A DNA stretch of 64,000 nt, from contig NC_059554.1 of the NCBI RefSeq assembly GCF_905220415.1, forward strand, positions 4,117,001 to 4,181,000, read 5' to 3'. Of this stretch, positions 8,810-20,994 are shown one piece after another. The notes beneath the pieces were generated by a model. The model was not told the DNA's origin. It ran no database searches and was given only the letters and a program-made list of their open reading frames with translations. This DNA comes from Colias croceus (lineage: Eukaryota > Arthropoda > Insecta > Lepidoptera > Pieridae). The stretch's first letter is position 1. Each line of letters opens with the position of its first letter. A program made the translations under genes and the position numbers.

Positions 8810-11509
8810 TTATTGCATATTCCCAGTTACTAAAAGTCTGTCGATCCTAGAATTGTTTTTATAAATTATTATTTTTAGGTCGTTGATTTTCTCCTGCTTT
8901 TCAGTAATTTCTATTTCTAATTGACTTATTTTTGAGTGAAGGGGAAGCAGTAGCTCTTCACTTAATCTGAAATAAATGTACAACAATACAGTAGAATTTA
9001 TTATAATATTGATGGTTTGGCTATTGGTAGAAAAGTTGCATGCTCATTGTGTTGTATATTAACGGAATATTTTAAATAATTTACTAACGTTTTCTGTTTT
9101 AACAATTCTTTATAAGACTCTTCGTATGTTTGTATCCATTGAACAGATTCTTGTCGCATAACTTCTACGTCTTCCTGAATATGATCCAATAATTTACCCA
9201 AAGGATTTGCAATACGAGAGAGAGCTTGTATATTAAAACGCAATTGGTCTATGTCTTTATTTGTATCATCTCTTGCTTTCTGTGCGTCGAATTGCCATTC
9301 CTGTGAACATTCATTTAGTCTATTATAAGTACGTCATTGTAATGAAAGTTAAAATACATAAATAGAATCCTTTTAAAAAGTGAAACGTCTTACAATTTCA
9401 GTTCTACCCGAAACATTTGTAAATTCTTTTTGAGAATCTAATATTTGTTGAACTAAATGACCATGTTGATTAGGTACAATATGTTCAGGTTGATTTAACA
9501 ATCCATCATGATCTATATTATTTTCTATAACAATACTTGCTTCTTCATTCTGAAACAAATAAATGAAACTAGTTATTAACATTATATAAAATCATTTAGT
9601 GTACAAATTTCAAGGCGAATAAATTAAAATTACCTCTTCCGATAACAAATTTTCGGATATAATATTAACCTTCCCAATAATGGCAATATTGTTCAAAGAT
9701 ACATTATTTTCATGCCTTTCACGTACTCTCGGTGCACCCGGTCGAGATGACGCAGGTCTAGCACTGGGTGGTCTTATGTTCGAAACATCAATATTTTGCA
9801 AATCATTTACTTTCATAATTCCAGACATTTTATCAGTTTCCTTAGGATAATCTTTTTCCACTATTTCTTTTTTAAAATCACTTTCAACTTTTATACGTTC
9901 ACCGTTTATGTCATCGTTATTGAATTCGTGTTTTTCTTTATTTTCAAGGTCAGCATTGCCTAAGTCGGTTTTTTCAGTACTTGCGAGATTAAGTTCAGTT
10001 AATTCACTTAATCGTGGACTGTGCACTTGAGCTATATTGTCAGTTTGTATACTGTTCTCAGTATTAAGAGATTGGATGAAATTAATAGTATTGAGGTCAT
10101 TATTTCTAGGTTTTTTATTTGGACTATCAATGTTTTTCTTTAAATTGACCGATTCATTAGTATTTATCTGAATGTTATGAGTTGAACTTGGGTCTGCATT
10201 AGTATTTGCAGTTTCTTTAGGTGCTGTAGTTAGTGTTTTCTCTGGCTTCTCTTTAGATTTTAACTTGTTTTGTTGCGATGCTATTTTGGGCGGCGATTCT
10301 TTTTTGACTTTAACTGTTTCTTTTGATTTATTCTTAAGCGTTTGTCCTTGATTGTCACCCTTTTTCGATCGATCAATCTCTCTCGGTGTACGCTTTTTTT
10401 TAGAGTCAATTTTCTCAATTGGACCCTTTGGATGTTTGTCTTCTTTAGCGCCTCTTCCTTTTTCATGTTTAAATTGTTTAACTGCATCATCTGATGTAAG
10501 TTTTTTATCAAGGGCTAATGCTAGACATTGCAATAACTCATTTGTTTTTTCTGGTTCTTGGCCGGCAACAATTTTTGACGGTTTCACAAGCAGTTGCTCC
10601 CCAGTCGTTTTGCCTTTAGTAATAAATCAGGTAAAATATTTATTTATTTAGGAATTTAATCTTCTTAAAAGAAGGTAATTACGAACTCGGGATATAAAAC
10701 AATATTGAAATTTAGTCCAAAATATTTATTTTTTATATAACTACCGTCAAGAATTTTTTTCGTAACTTTGCGTTAACGATTCTTTGGTACTACTCTGAAT
10801 TGATTTTTTTTTTATTTATGTCATTCGAGTGTCTAAAAATCTAAACTGTATCGTTGGAACTTGGGTTGGATATTGAATCATTACCTACTTCAAAACAGGG
10901 TGGCAAAATATATCTGTTTGAATATTATAAAATCCCATATGGACTATGGTCCCACTCCCGTCTACTTTATCTATTTAAATAAAAATGAAACCCGTTTCGC
11001 GTTGTCACGGACGGCATCACGTGTGAACGGGTGGACCGATTTCGACAATTCTTTTTTTATTATATTCCTTAAAGTACGAGGATGGTTCTTATGTAGAGAA
11101 AACGTAAATATATACCACGGGCGAAGCCGGGGTGGACCGCTAGTGTACAATAATTGTTATGATTAAAGTTCTTACATACCCACTACATATATAATTTTAT
11201 TCAAAAACGATATTTTAGCATCTCTATCCTTTACATTGTCAGATATGAGCTCATTTTCATCAAATAAACCATTGAAGAAACCTGTAGATTTTAACACCTG
11301 AAATTAGACAAATTAAGAGAAACATACTATTTGGTATCATGATATAGTAATAGTAGACGGTACGAGTTCCTTACTGAAGTCACAATATCGTGTAAAAACC
11401 GAAATGGTGGTTTTTTCAATAATTTATCACTCAGGGGAGGACGTTTAACATATTTGCCAAGCGATGTTTGTGTTGCTTTGATTATAATTGGATCCAAATC
11501 TGATTCCAT
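8810..11509 (-). CDS. TRAF3IP1: TRAF3-interacting protein 1 / intraflagellar transport protein 54
   Basis: Six exons in reading order: 11509-11375, 11297-11180, 10613-9634, 9549-9394, 9300-9089 and 8966-8810. They encode 585 aa with matching phases. The protein is an IFT-B subunit that links microtubules and kinesin to cargo in cilia. Residues 1-130 form the calponin-homology-like N-domain, with RPPLSDKLLKKPPFRFLHD and, after exon joining, VKPSKIVAGQEPEKTNELLQ, both near-diagnostic. The middle is a charged Lys/Glu-rich linker ending in RPPSARPASSRPGAPRVRER at about 362-381. The C-terminal 150 residues are coiled coil with PLGKLLDHIQEDVEVMRQE, as in vertebrate IFT54. Intron 2 carries a SINE-like insertion (10977-11144). 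In insects such a gene would be expected to act in ciliated sensory neurons and testis (inference). Confidence 0.93.
10977..11144 (+). repeat. SINE-like repeat in IFT54 intron 2
   Basis: Contains GAAACCCGTTTCGCGTTGTC and ends GGGGTGGACCGCTAGT. It is an intact relative of the tandem copies at 7933-8485 and is antisense to the host gene. Confidence 0.75.
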
Positions 11510-11684
11510 CTCACATTGTTTTTTATATTATGTAAGTTATATGTAATAGTCCCACTTCTATAATATATTGAAAATATTACAACAATGTTTTCATTACTGT
11601 TATTACGTTCTTGCTTACAGTTGTTGGTAGCCATGGTAACCAACTTCTCAACAAATATAATTATTGATCTGTAGGTGATACAAG

Positions 11685-11962
11685 TGATAACTGCGTTAAA
11701 AACAACCGACTTCAAACTTTCACTTGCAAAATTTACAAATACCTACAGACAAAAATGCTCATAAAATAAAAACTACTGGGCCTATCCGAATAAAATTTTT
11801 ATGGGACCAATTCGACACCATCCCGCATCGAACAAAAAAAGAATCACGTAAATCGGTTCAGAAACCTCGGAGTAATCGGTGTACATACATAAAAAAAAAA
11901 AAAAAAAAAAAATATACCGGCCGAATTGATAACCTCCTCCTTTTTTTTTGAAGTCGGTTAAT
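11685..11962 (+). mobile_element. Internally deleted copy of the GACTTCAAA/TTGAAGTCGG element
   Basis: Starts ACTGCGTTAAAAACAACCGA and ends TTTTTTTTGAAGTCGGTTAA. The 3' part (ATGCTCATAAAATAAAAACT through the A-run to the end) is almost identical to 38459-38660. The 37.93-38.66 kb copy has an extra long hairpin at its 5' end that is absent here. Confidence 0.65.
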
Positions 11963-12454
11963 AAATCATATGTGTACACACGCTACGGTCTACCATACTG
12001 CGTACTGTATACCCCACAAAGTATACCCACAGAAATCCAAATATAAGTAATGTTTCTTCAAGTAATGTTTTTATATCTGTGGGTATACCCACTGTATAGT
12101 CTGTATACGCAGCGCAGGTCAACTGAGGTCAACCGACAATAGATATTGGCTCCAAAAATCGTCTATTCCCACATACGTAACGATCTACCTGCGCAGGCAT
12201 AATCTACTAAAGGTTGTTCAAACAAACAAACTCTTCAACCTTATATTATTATTGTGATCGAAAAGAAACGATCTATTGACCGCATCACAGACATATCATA
12301 TGTCTGTGGACCGCATACAATCATAGATGTGGTCATTTAATATTAATTTGATAAAATAAGAACGTGTGTACCGAGCACCCGTCTCAGTACCGTCACCTTA
12401 GAATTTAGATCATTAAGTAATGGATGGAGTACGCTGGCAAATTGTTCTAATATT

Positions 12455-13545
12455 CTAGGAGGTAGCAACGTTGACAAGTGAGCATTTTAGTATAGTTGGT
12501 TCTTTGATATGCTGTTCCTCTTGCTATTTCGGTTACAGTCCGGGCTGTCTGGCTGGCCGCAGTGGTTGCGTTTAATAGTGCGCATCTTATCTGCACAGGA
12601 AAATATCCTTAATTTAAAGTCATTTTTTAACGCGTAATTTTTAATCGTTTGCCTTTAGATAGATCCATTAGACATACATTTTTTATTGCAAGACGTTTTT
12701 TTCGTTGTTAAATAGGTGCCAGACGCAATTTTTATTTCAAAATAATTAAAATATCATCGAAATAAGTGAAATTCCATCAACATGAGTCCCAGTGAAGGAT
12801 AAGTAATCACTGTGTTACTTATACTATACATAATATTCATTTTACTATTTACAGTTTTATTACAACAATCTACCATATCGCCTCCTTTTTCCCAACGAAC
12901 CTCAAATAGGACGTTAATGTAAACTTGATAAAAACCAAATATCATCAAGAAATTAAAGACTTTTTAACGGATTTTAAACGCGATTTATTCATTGTATTAT
13001 TTTCCCAAGTCTTTAATTTCAAAATGTATAATACTCGCGTAAAATTAAGCACTAGAAAATACAAATATCATCAAATTCATATTTATACCCAAAAGTGTAA
13101 TAATTATGAAACCATCTATTAAAAATATTAGTTTACTAATTATTCAATATAAGTATTAAAAAAGGATAATATAATATAAATAATAAAGTTATTACTTACC
13201 TTTTAAGCGGACTCATGTTGATGTAATTTCACTTATTTCGATGACATTTTAGTTATTTTGAAATAAAAATTGCGTATGGCACCTATTTTACAACGAAAAA
13301 AACGTCTTGCAATAAAAAAATTATGTCTGATGGATCTATCTAAAGGCAAAAGATTAAAAATTACGCGTTAAAAAATGACTTTAAATTAAGGATATTTTCC
13401 TGTGCAGATAAGATGCGCACTAATAAACGCAACCACTGCGGCCAGCCAGACAGCCCGGACTCTAACCGAAATAGCAAGAGAAACAGTATATCAAAAACCC
13501 AACTATACTAAAATGACTTTTTTTTTAACGTTGCTAGCTCCCGTA
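12455..13545. mobile_element. DNA transposon with about 330-bp terminal inverted repeats
   Basis: Two arms of roughly 330 bp (about 12460-12790 and about 13205-13540) are inverted copies of each other with perhaps 90% identity. Shared strings include AGCAACGTT at the tips, GTCTGGCTGGCCGCAGTGG and ATCTTATCTGCACAGGAAAA. The 400-bp core has no recognisable transposase. It contains AAATTAAAGACTTTTTAACG, also found at 28945-28975, so a second repeat is nested in it. No target duplication was identified. It lies between IFT54 and the zinc-finger gene, which are transcribed divergently. Confidence 0.75.
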
Positions 13546-13670
13546 CTATAACTAAACTTTCTGCTGATTTTGGTGCGGGGAGGGTCACTCACACTATTGA
13601 AACACAATCACACATTCACAAAAATAATTTGTGTCACGAAAGTCGTAAAAATTTACGACCTTTTAAGCGA

Positions 13671-13930
13671 CGAGTTTTTAAATTCAACTCTATCTTTAAG
13701 TTCATAAAGATTAAATTTGTATTTCATTCCAAGTTGTCTCGTGGGGAGTGCGGTTCAATATCGCGTTCTAAATTCAACTTTATCTCTTACGTCATAAAGA
13801 TTAAATTTGTATTTCTTTACAAGATAGTCTCGTAAAGAATGCGGTTCATTATCGCGTTTTAAATTCAACTTTGTCTCTTAGTTCTTAAAGATTAAATTTG
13901 TATATTTTCTTTCCATGATAGTCTCGTGGG
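13671..13930 (+). repeat. 90-91-bp tandem repeat, about 2.8 copies
   Basis: AAATTCAACT recurs at about 13680, 13770 and 13861. Each copy also contains AAGATTAAATTTGTAT, then GTCTCGTGGGG-like and TGCGGTTCA-TATCGCG. The copies are diverged by point changes, so the array is not very young. Confidence 0.75.
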
Positions 13931-14619
13931 GCCGCATCAATGATCGAGTAAACATGACTCGATTATTTGTCTTGTTCATATCGCTAAACGATACATCGAC
14001 GATTATTAGATATTGCATTTAAATAGATATTTACGTTAAAAAAATAAAAAAATACTTACAAATGAAAGATTATTCCATCTTTTTAAATATTTGATGTGTT
14101 TGACTTGTTTCTGCAAGACTTGACAGCACAAAACGGAGTTTTTAGCGGAGCACTCGCAGACGTCCTTTTGATGATTTACGAATACGCAGAGTGTTTGTAA
14201 TCGATTACGCAAGTAGTTTTTATGAAAGCATAAGATTTTTCGATTCGAATAATCTTATACCTCGGCGAAAGGGGAAGCGCCTGTGAGTGTTATCCATTAC
14301 TTAATGATCTAAGACCGTCACGCTATGGAGTAAGGCGACGATTTTGGTATCCTTCAATCTTGCCAAAGAAATTTCACTTCTGATAGGTGTGGTGTGTTCG
14401 GCACACACGCTCTTTTTTTTCTTGGTGAAGTGTTTTTTAATGGTTAATAATTGTCTTCACATTATTGATCATTAATATGGACACATTATCGATCATAATA
14501 GGTACTGCTAAATTTATTTCATATTCTCACTGCCCATTTTTAGCTTATATTTTCCAATGATACCAGATTTTCAAGTTTTCAGTAAAATTATTATGAATTG
14601 GTTGTCTATGGAGCTGACG

Positions 14620-14634
14620 TTTTGACAGTTGACA
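14620..14634. promoter_or_regulatory. TGACA pair upstream of the zinc-finger gene
   Basis: TTTGACAGTTGACAC lies about 165 bp before the start codon, with a TTGTCAAAA about 40 bp further on. It matches the TGACA clusters before other genes in the window. Confidence 0.35.
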
Positions 14635-14796
14635 CTTCGTCGTCGTAGGCGCAGGCAATTCGCCATTACATTTAGTTGTCAAAAGCGCCTAGGTAAAATA
14701 AATATCAAAGTTTCTGTAACTTAATAAATTAGATTCATCGAAGGAGTTTTCATTCGTTCAAAAGTTTTATTTTAAAGTTATTTGTTATTTACGGAA

Positions 14797-17700
14797 ATGG
14801 CTCCTAAACGAGGTAGGGGACGTCCAAGAAAATTACCTGCATCTGATAACCTGAGCACTAAACTAGCTTTCGAAGAAAACGATGGCACAATTGAAAATAA
14901 TAGCAAGCAAGTGATGGAACGCGTTTGCTCGATCTGTGACAAAACTTTCGAAAGCAAACTTGCATTGATTGAACATTTAATTGTATGTAATGAAAATAGT
15001 AATAATTCTCTTAATTGTGAACAAGATTCTTCAAATGAATCTCCCAAGAGAATACATAGAGAAAAGAAATTTATAAAAAACCATGAAGATAAGGTATTTT
15101 TTTTTTATTATGTATTAAATTGTCTTATTTTAAAACTATTAAATATAAGACATGTACGGGCATTGCGGAGAACAGGGCAAGACACCTGGGGTCTCCCGGT
15201 TCCATCCCTGAAGCCTTTGGCAGCCCTCACAAGCTGCTTGGCTTCATGGAGGAGCTCGGGTGGTTTCAGTTTTAGCTGGTTTCCCCCACCTCCCTCTCTC
15301 ACGCAGAATAGGCGCTTGACGTCGAGTTGCGGAGAAATGCCCGTATATAAGACATTTTTTAACTTGTATGTGGTGCAATTATAAATTACATATTATGTCA
15401 ATAGTGAGTACTTGAGAATGCCGTGTATTTTAACAAATTTCAAATTTTAATCTTTTTTGTAAAAATTATATTAAAATGATATATTAGAATAAAGCCCATT
15501 AAATATTTCCCTTTTCAGCCAAAACTTTGCTGTACAAAATGTGATAAAGTCTTCATTTTTCAAAAGTGCTTCATCAAACATATGGAAAATGACCATTCCG
15601 AAGCTCCAAATAGTGTATCTTGTGACATGTGTGACGTAACATGTCCAAATAAACAAATATTGTTAAAACATATCAAAAAGAAACATGACCCAGGCTCTTA
15701 CTCCTGTGAATATTGCGGAAAGAAATTTGTACGGAAAGCTCATGTTTCTCGGCATTTATCGCAGAAGGGTTGCGATGGCCGAGATCTATTAAAATTCTCA
15801 TGTGAAGTAAGTTACATTTTTGTTGGCTTTGAAAGATTGAAAAGAACACTTAAAGAAATAATTCTAGTGTCATTAATAATTATTTGTATCAAAACAATAT
15901 TTACCTTTGCTTTTTAAATAACTAAGTAATGTATTTCAGATTTGTGACACTTTATTCACAAGGAAAGATAATTTAATGATGCACCTCAGACAGCAACACA
16001 TCACAAAGGGAACATACCTTTGCAAGCAATGCAATTATTTTACTAGAAACTTCTCCAAACTCATTGTGCATAGCAGGAACCATCACCAACGTGAGTTGTT
16101 GGTTTAAATCAAGAAATACGTAGGAGTGCTTAAAGCCGATATATTAATAAATTATAGACTAGCTGCAGTTTTACCGCATTGCTTTGCACCTATTATTATT
16201 AGCGTGATGATATAAAGCACAACCTATTAGAAATATTCATGCAAAAATTGAAGTAAATCTATGCAGTACTTTTTGAGTTTAGCCCGGACATACATACAAA
16301 CAGACAAAAATTCTAAAAACTATATTTTTGACTTTAATATAGATTGTAGATCACGTTCCAAGTATTCTTTTAAAAAAAATATTTAATGTACAGATTTGAC
16401 TTTCCTAAGATTTAATTAATATGAATAGACTTGTGCAAAATACGTTCATAAAGAAATTTTAAGATGGCCAGCATTAGAGTCCTAATAATATGAAACATCT
16501 TGAGTGTCTTTGTGCTTTTCATGTAAACACACCTTTAACTCAATTGAAACTAACTTTAGTTTGTTATTACAGCAAAGCCATTACGTTTTGAATGTGACCA
16601 TTGTGGCAAAGTTATGAACAGCAGAGCATCTATCTCAAAGCATTTAGAAATTCACGGTGATAAAAAATATCTGTGTGGTGTGGTTAGTATCAAGAATTTA
16701 CAGTTTATTTTAACTATTTTTACTTACATAAATAAAGTTATGAGGTTATTTTTATTCACAACTAGCTTTCCGCCCGCGGCTTCGCCCGCGTTTTTAAAGA
16801 AAAACCCGTTTCCGTAGGATTTCCGGGATAAAACCTATCCTATGTCCTTTCTCGGGTATCAAAATATCTCCATACCAAATTTCATGAAAATTGGTTCAGT
16901 AGTTTAGGCGTGATTGAGTAACAGACAGACAGACAGAGTTACTTTCACATTTATAATATTAGTATGGATTTTGTTTAAACCAAGATATTTAAGCAATATT
17001 TTTTTTTATATATTTTTAACATTGTAACAGATACTTACATAAATAACATGGTAAAAGATTAATGATTGAAATGTATAATTTATGCTCCCATGGATTTAAT
17101 TTAATGGTGAGTACACATGAAGTTTTAAAAGATAAAGAGATATACATGAACATTCATAAACAACTAGCTACATATCTGGCTCTGCTCATATCCGGGGTGA
17201 AAATTAAAAATATATTAAACTCAATATTATGCCGGTTTGTGTACATTCATACTCTTAAAAATGTTAATGCAGTCATAAGATTACACATGAAAAAGGCATT
17301 ATACATGAATAATTAATAATCATTAATAATTACCTTGGTTTGTTGTAGAAAAGTTAAGAAGTTACACATTGTTTAAAAAATACAGTAAGCATAATAGTTT
17401 CATTTGATATTTATTCCCTGATCTTTATTGTATCTATATTCACAGTGTGGCTACAGAACTTACACTATCGAGGTGATGCGTCGCCATACGCTCACACATG
17501 TTGACAATAAACCATACAAGTGCAATAGCTGTGATCGTTCCTTTATTCAAAGGTCCTTACTTGTGCGACATCTTGAGAAACATATTGGTTTCACATGCAA
17601 AATTTGTCTCCAGCGATTTGATGATAAAAATGAGTAAGTTCTCAATTTATTGAAAACCTAATATATATTCTATAAATATTCTATATAAAATACATATAAT

Positions 17701-20700
17701 CTACCTATATAAAATATATAACCTAATATATAGATAAATGTAATGAATTTTAATGGTGGCCGTTAACGGACCGCTTCAAGCAGTTTAGACGGACGGCTTG
17801 AAGCAGCAACCCCGCGGTGAACTATGGACATTCATTCACTGCCGTACACTGCTTCAAGCCGTCAACTGCGCGGTTTGTAGCGACAGCTTGAGCAGTAAAC
17901 GACCGACCGCTCGAGCAGTCCGTGTACGTCGCTCAGCCGTTAACTACTCGAGCCGCCCGTGTACGGCCGCTCTTAGACTTCATTTATATTTTATTTAAAT
18001 GTAATTGTGATATTTGAGTAGGTACATAGATCAGTTTTTGCGATCTTATTATTGCCTTATCAACAAAATCTTATTGCCAAAAACTTTTTCCAGATTAATC
18101 CGCCATAAGCATTCACATAAAAGTGATGATGAATTGAATTGCACATTTGAAGATTGCGATAAACAAAACTTCAAGAATGCTGCTGAATTGGAGAGACATA
18201 TTAAGGAGCATTTAACTGGTGAGGAGTGTTACAGAAAAAATATATATATATTCCACCTCCTTTCTGCCTCCTTTCTATATATTTTTGCCTAGGTTAAGAG
18301 AATCTCATGCTATCAAAAAAATTGGAAATAGCGTAAATCATATTTCCATAGGGCATAGAAATATGATACGACTAACTGCACGATAACATGCAGCGAATAA
18401 AAAATTTTACCAGCTTTCTCGTTATACATTTCGTATCTCGCAAGAGCGAGGTACGAATCCTCCATACTTAAATCTGATATTATGTTCTCTTATCTTCATA
18501 ATTCTAGTGTCTACTTTTCATTATTATGCACAGCGTCCAAATTTGAGTTACGATTTGTCCTGTTGATTGAGTATCGTAAAGATTTTCCTATAGCAATGAT
18601 TCTATGAAGTGAGATCTTCAAATTTTCCTTAACGTAATGTATGAATTTCCTGCGATATATTCGAGTATCGAGCATTATTTGTTTTTAAAAAGCTGGCAAA
18701 GAACCTGCAACAACACCTGTCGTTACAATAGTGTTTAACATCAGATACCAGCGCTTTGCTTGCTCTGACCAAATAAAATAAACATTCGAGTAGCATCCCT
18801 AAGACCAGAACTAACTTTTTTATTTCAAACCGTATAGAGTATAGACTATAGAACATACATTTGGTAAGAAGGCGCTACTAGTTTAGTATCTATGGTATTG
18901 TCGATACAAAAACAACAATCCCACTGTACCATTACACCGTCCAGATCACAAATGCGAGATATGCGGCAAGACGTTCAAGAACGAGATAACTCTGGGGCGG
19001 CACGTGACGACCCACGCGCTGGACCGGCCGCGCCGCTGCATGTACTGCGTGTGTGCGCGCGCGTACCTGCGCGGCGAGCACCTGCTGCGCCACGTGCGCA
19101 ACCACCACGCGGACGTGTTCAAGCAGCGGCTGATGCACGTGCGGAAAGTGCTGGTGAGTATTTGAAAAAAAAAAAATATTGGTCGGCCAGTGTTCGAAAT
19201 TCATAACTTCAACCATAAACAAGAGAGTATGTCAAATAGTCATATCTTCTTGCCATATAAAAAAAGAGAGTATGCCTCAAATAGACTTCTTGCCTTGAAG
19301 AAAGAAAAAAAGAGTATGCTTGTGTTTGTCAAATGCATGGTAGTGTGTGTAATGATTTTTAACAGGCTTATTTATTAGCTTCACCTGTATGATTGTTGTA
19401 ATCGACTCTTTTAGACTAGATTTTGGCTTACATAATGTACACATATCGAGGATCAGTGACGATACAATTGTTTCATTAATTCTTCTTATCAAAGCGTGTT
19501 TTTACTATTTTTAATATTTTATTACATTGCTTGCTACGAGATTTTCTTTATATCTGCAAAATAATGATGACATTTTTAGGGGTCATTCGCGACTCATAGC
19601 CGTGTGAGCAAGTCGGAACTGGAAGCGATACTGAATGTCCTGGACGCGGAGTCGGATCGTATCATCGAGGACTTTGGGACAGGCGTGTTGTACGGAGGCC
19701 TGCTGGCGCCTAACGAGAATGAAACTATTTTAGAAATGCCTGTTAAGGTATATTTAGAATGTGTTTTAAATTTTAATGAATTTGATATATTTGGTTTTAT
19801 GGCATTGCAATGTTTTATAAATATAAATTTATAACGAATAGAAAAAAATGGAAGGGGATCACGGGTGGCCGATTGATCAGGCATCCGCCCCGGATTGGCG
19901 TGAAAAAAAAATTAATTCTATAAATTTTTTCTGTTCTTTATGAATTTATATGTTTTTTAATTTTAAAGCATTCTCTATATTCATGTTTTTTGTAGGATAT
20001 AAAATTATAAGGGTATTGATTATTGAAATATGGTAAATGAAATTTTTTTGATAAGGTTTAAAGTTGTTCAAGTGATATTTTCACATTCATTATTATTATT
20101 CAAATGTTACCTCGATGTGATTGTACCAATGTGATATGCTTTTGTTGTTAACAGACGGAACCGAGCCCCTTGTTAGGGGAAGAGGACCTTGCTGATAACC
20201 TAAAATTAATGCTGTCGAAGCTAATTGATAAGGACCTTCTAGCTGAGTATGGTTGGCCAAACGATAGCGTTGACGACGTATGTGCCTAAAAATATTGTTT
20301 AAATTATTTCCCTCTAATAAAATCATCTCCCATTAAATACTAATAAACCAAAAGTTTTTTCTATTTCACTCATTGATTCCTATTTAAACTCACCGATACT
20401 CAATGCATTTAAATATGTATTGAGTATCGGTAGTAAATCGCACTACGAAACTTATACTTTGCATTTAAATTTTTCGTTCCATTTCCTACCATTATACAAA
20501 TAAAATTGTGATATGACACATAATACTTTTTTATTTGTAATCTACAAAGTCTCTAATGTGCTTTTTTACCCTATCAGATATTGGAACGAGTGATTGAAAA
20601 CTGCGGCGCTCGCGTGGCAGAACGCGAAAAATGGAGTCGCGTACAAAGACTGAGAGAGAACGCTAAACGTCTGTTTCTTTATGTCATCGAGGATACAAAC

Positions 20701-20775
20701 ATCGCCAAGATGTTAAGCACACACACGATCGATCAGGTCATAGTGCATATACTGGAGCGCGTTAGCGAAGACTAG
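14797..20775 (+). CDS. AT-hook and multi-C2H2 zinc-finger protein
   Basis: Ten exons: 14797-15093, 15519-15806, 15940-16090, 16573-16682, 17446-17633, 18094-18218, 18945-19153, 19580-19747, 20155-20277 and 20578-20775. Joined in phase they give 618 aa. An AT-hook (KRGRGRPRK, residues 4-12) is followed by about 13 zinc fingers starting at C44, C104, C134, C162, C194, C223, C253, C280, C308, C333, C361, C390 and C418. Fingers 1 and 4 are C2HC. Several introns cut through fingers, and the joins restore the C-x2-C spacing, which supports the model. Residues 457-618 contain no finger. They hold an acidic stretch and a helical basic end (WSRVQRLRENAKRLFLYVIE). The protein is probably a nuclear DNA-binding regulator; I cannot name an orthologue. 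The exon 7 acceptor (18944/18945) is the least certain join. Confidence 0.88.
15154..15345. mobile_element. 192-bp MITE in zinc-finger gene intron 1
   Basis: The tips GTACGGGCAT and ATGCCCGTA are inverted. The insert is bracketed by the 10-bp direct repeat TATAAGACAT at 15144-15153 and 15346-15355. It is GC-richer than the intron around it and carries no coding capacity, so it is a clean single insertion. Confidence 0.7.
16761..16968 (-). repeat. SINE-like repeat in zinc-finger gene intron 4
   Basis: Starts ACTAGCTTTCCGCCCGCGGC, carries a (CAGA)n run and ends TATAATATTAGTATGGAT. Copies of the same family lie at 30164-30352, 42966-43174, 48282-48483 and 61663-61882. Confidence 0.8.
17747..17985. 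repeat. GC-rich intronic block with repeated GCTTCAAGCAGT-like motifs
   Basis: Inside intron 5 of the zinc-finger gene, about 240 bp is far GC-richer than its flanks. It has six variants of a near-palindromic motif: GCTTCAAGCAG, GCTTGAAGCAG, GCTTCAAGCCG, GCTTGAGCAG, GCTCGAGCAG and CTCGAGCCG. GGCCGTTAAC occurs near one end and GCCGTTAAC again near the other. It is open in one frame (17798-17998), but the composition looks repetitive rather than coding. Confidence 0.5.
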
Positions 20776-20988
20776 TTAGTTTAAATTGGGTAAATGGTTG
20801 GGTAAATTTTGTAGGTTAGGAAAAAATATTGTTACATTGCATGATTTTTTTATATGTTTGAACTTCCAATTGAAGACAAACAAATTAGTTTTATTGTATT
20901 TGTTATTGTCAGAAGAAAAAAATGTCAGAAGGTCATTGTCATTGAACAGAAGATATCCATCAGAACGGACCTGGGGCACGCGGCTTTA

Positions 20989-20994
20989 AATAAA
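20989..20994 (+). terminator. Poly(A) signal of the zinc-finger gene
   Basis: First AATAAA after the stop codon, 214 bp downstream, followed by AT-rich DNA. Confidence 0.4.

Noticed and set aside
10281..10651. ORFs in other frames of IFT54 exon 3
   Set aside because: Shadows of the Lys-rich linker of IFT54, which is well supported by its homologous flanks.
16920..16945. CAGACAGACAGACAGA as a possible CRISPR or satellite repeat
   Set aside because: A simple microsatellite inside a SINE-like element; there are no spacers and the genome is a eukaryote's.
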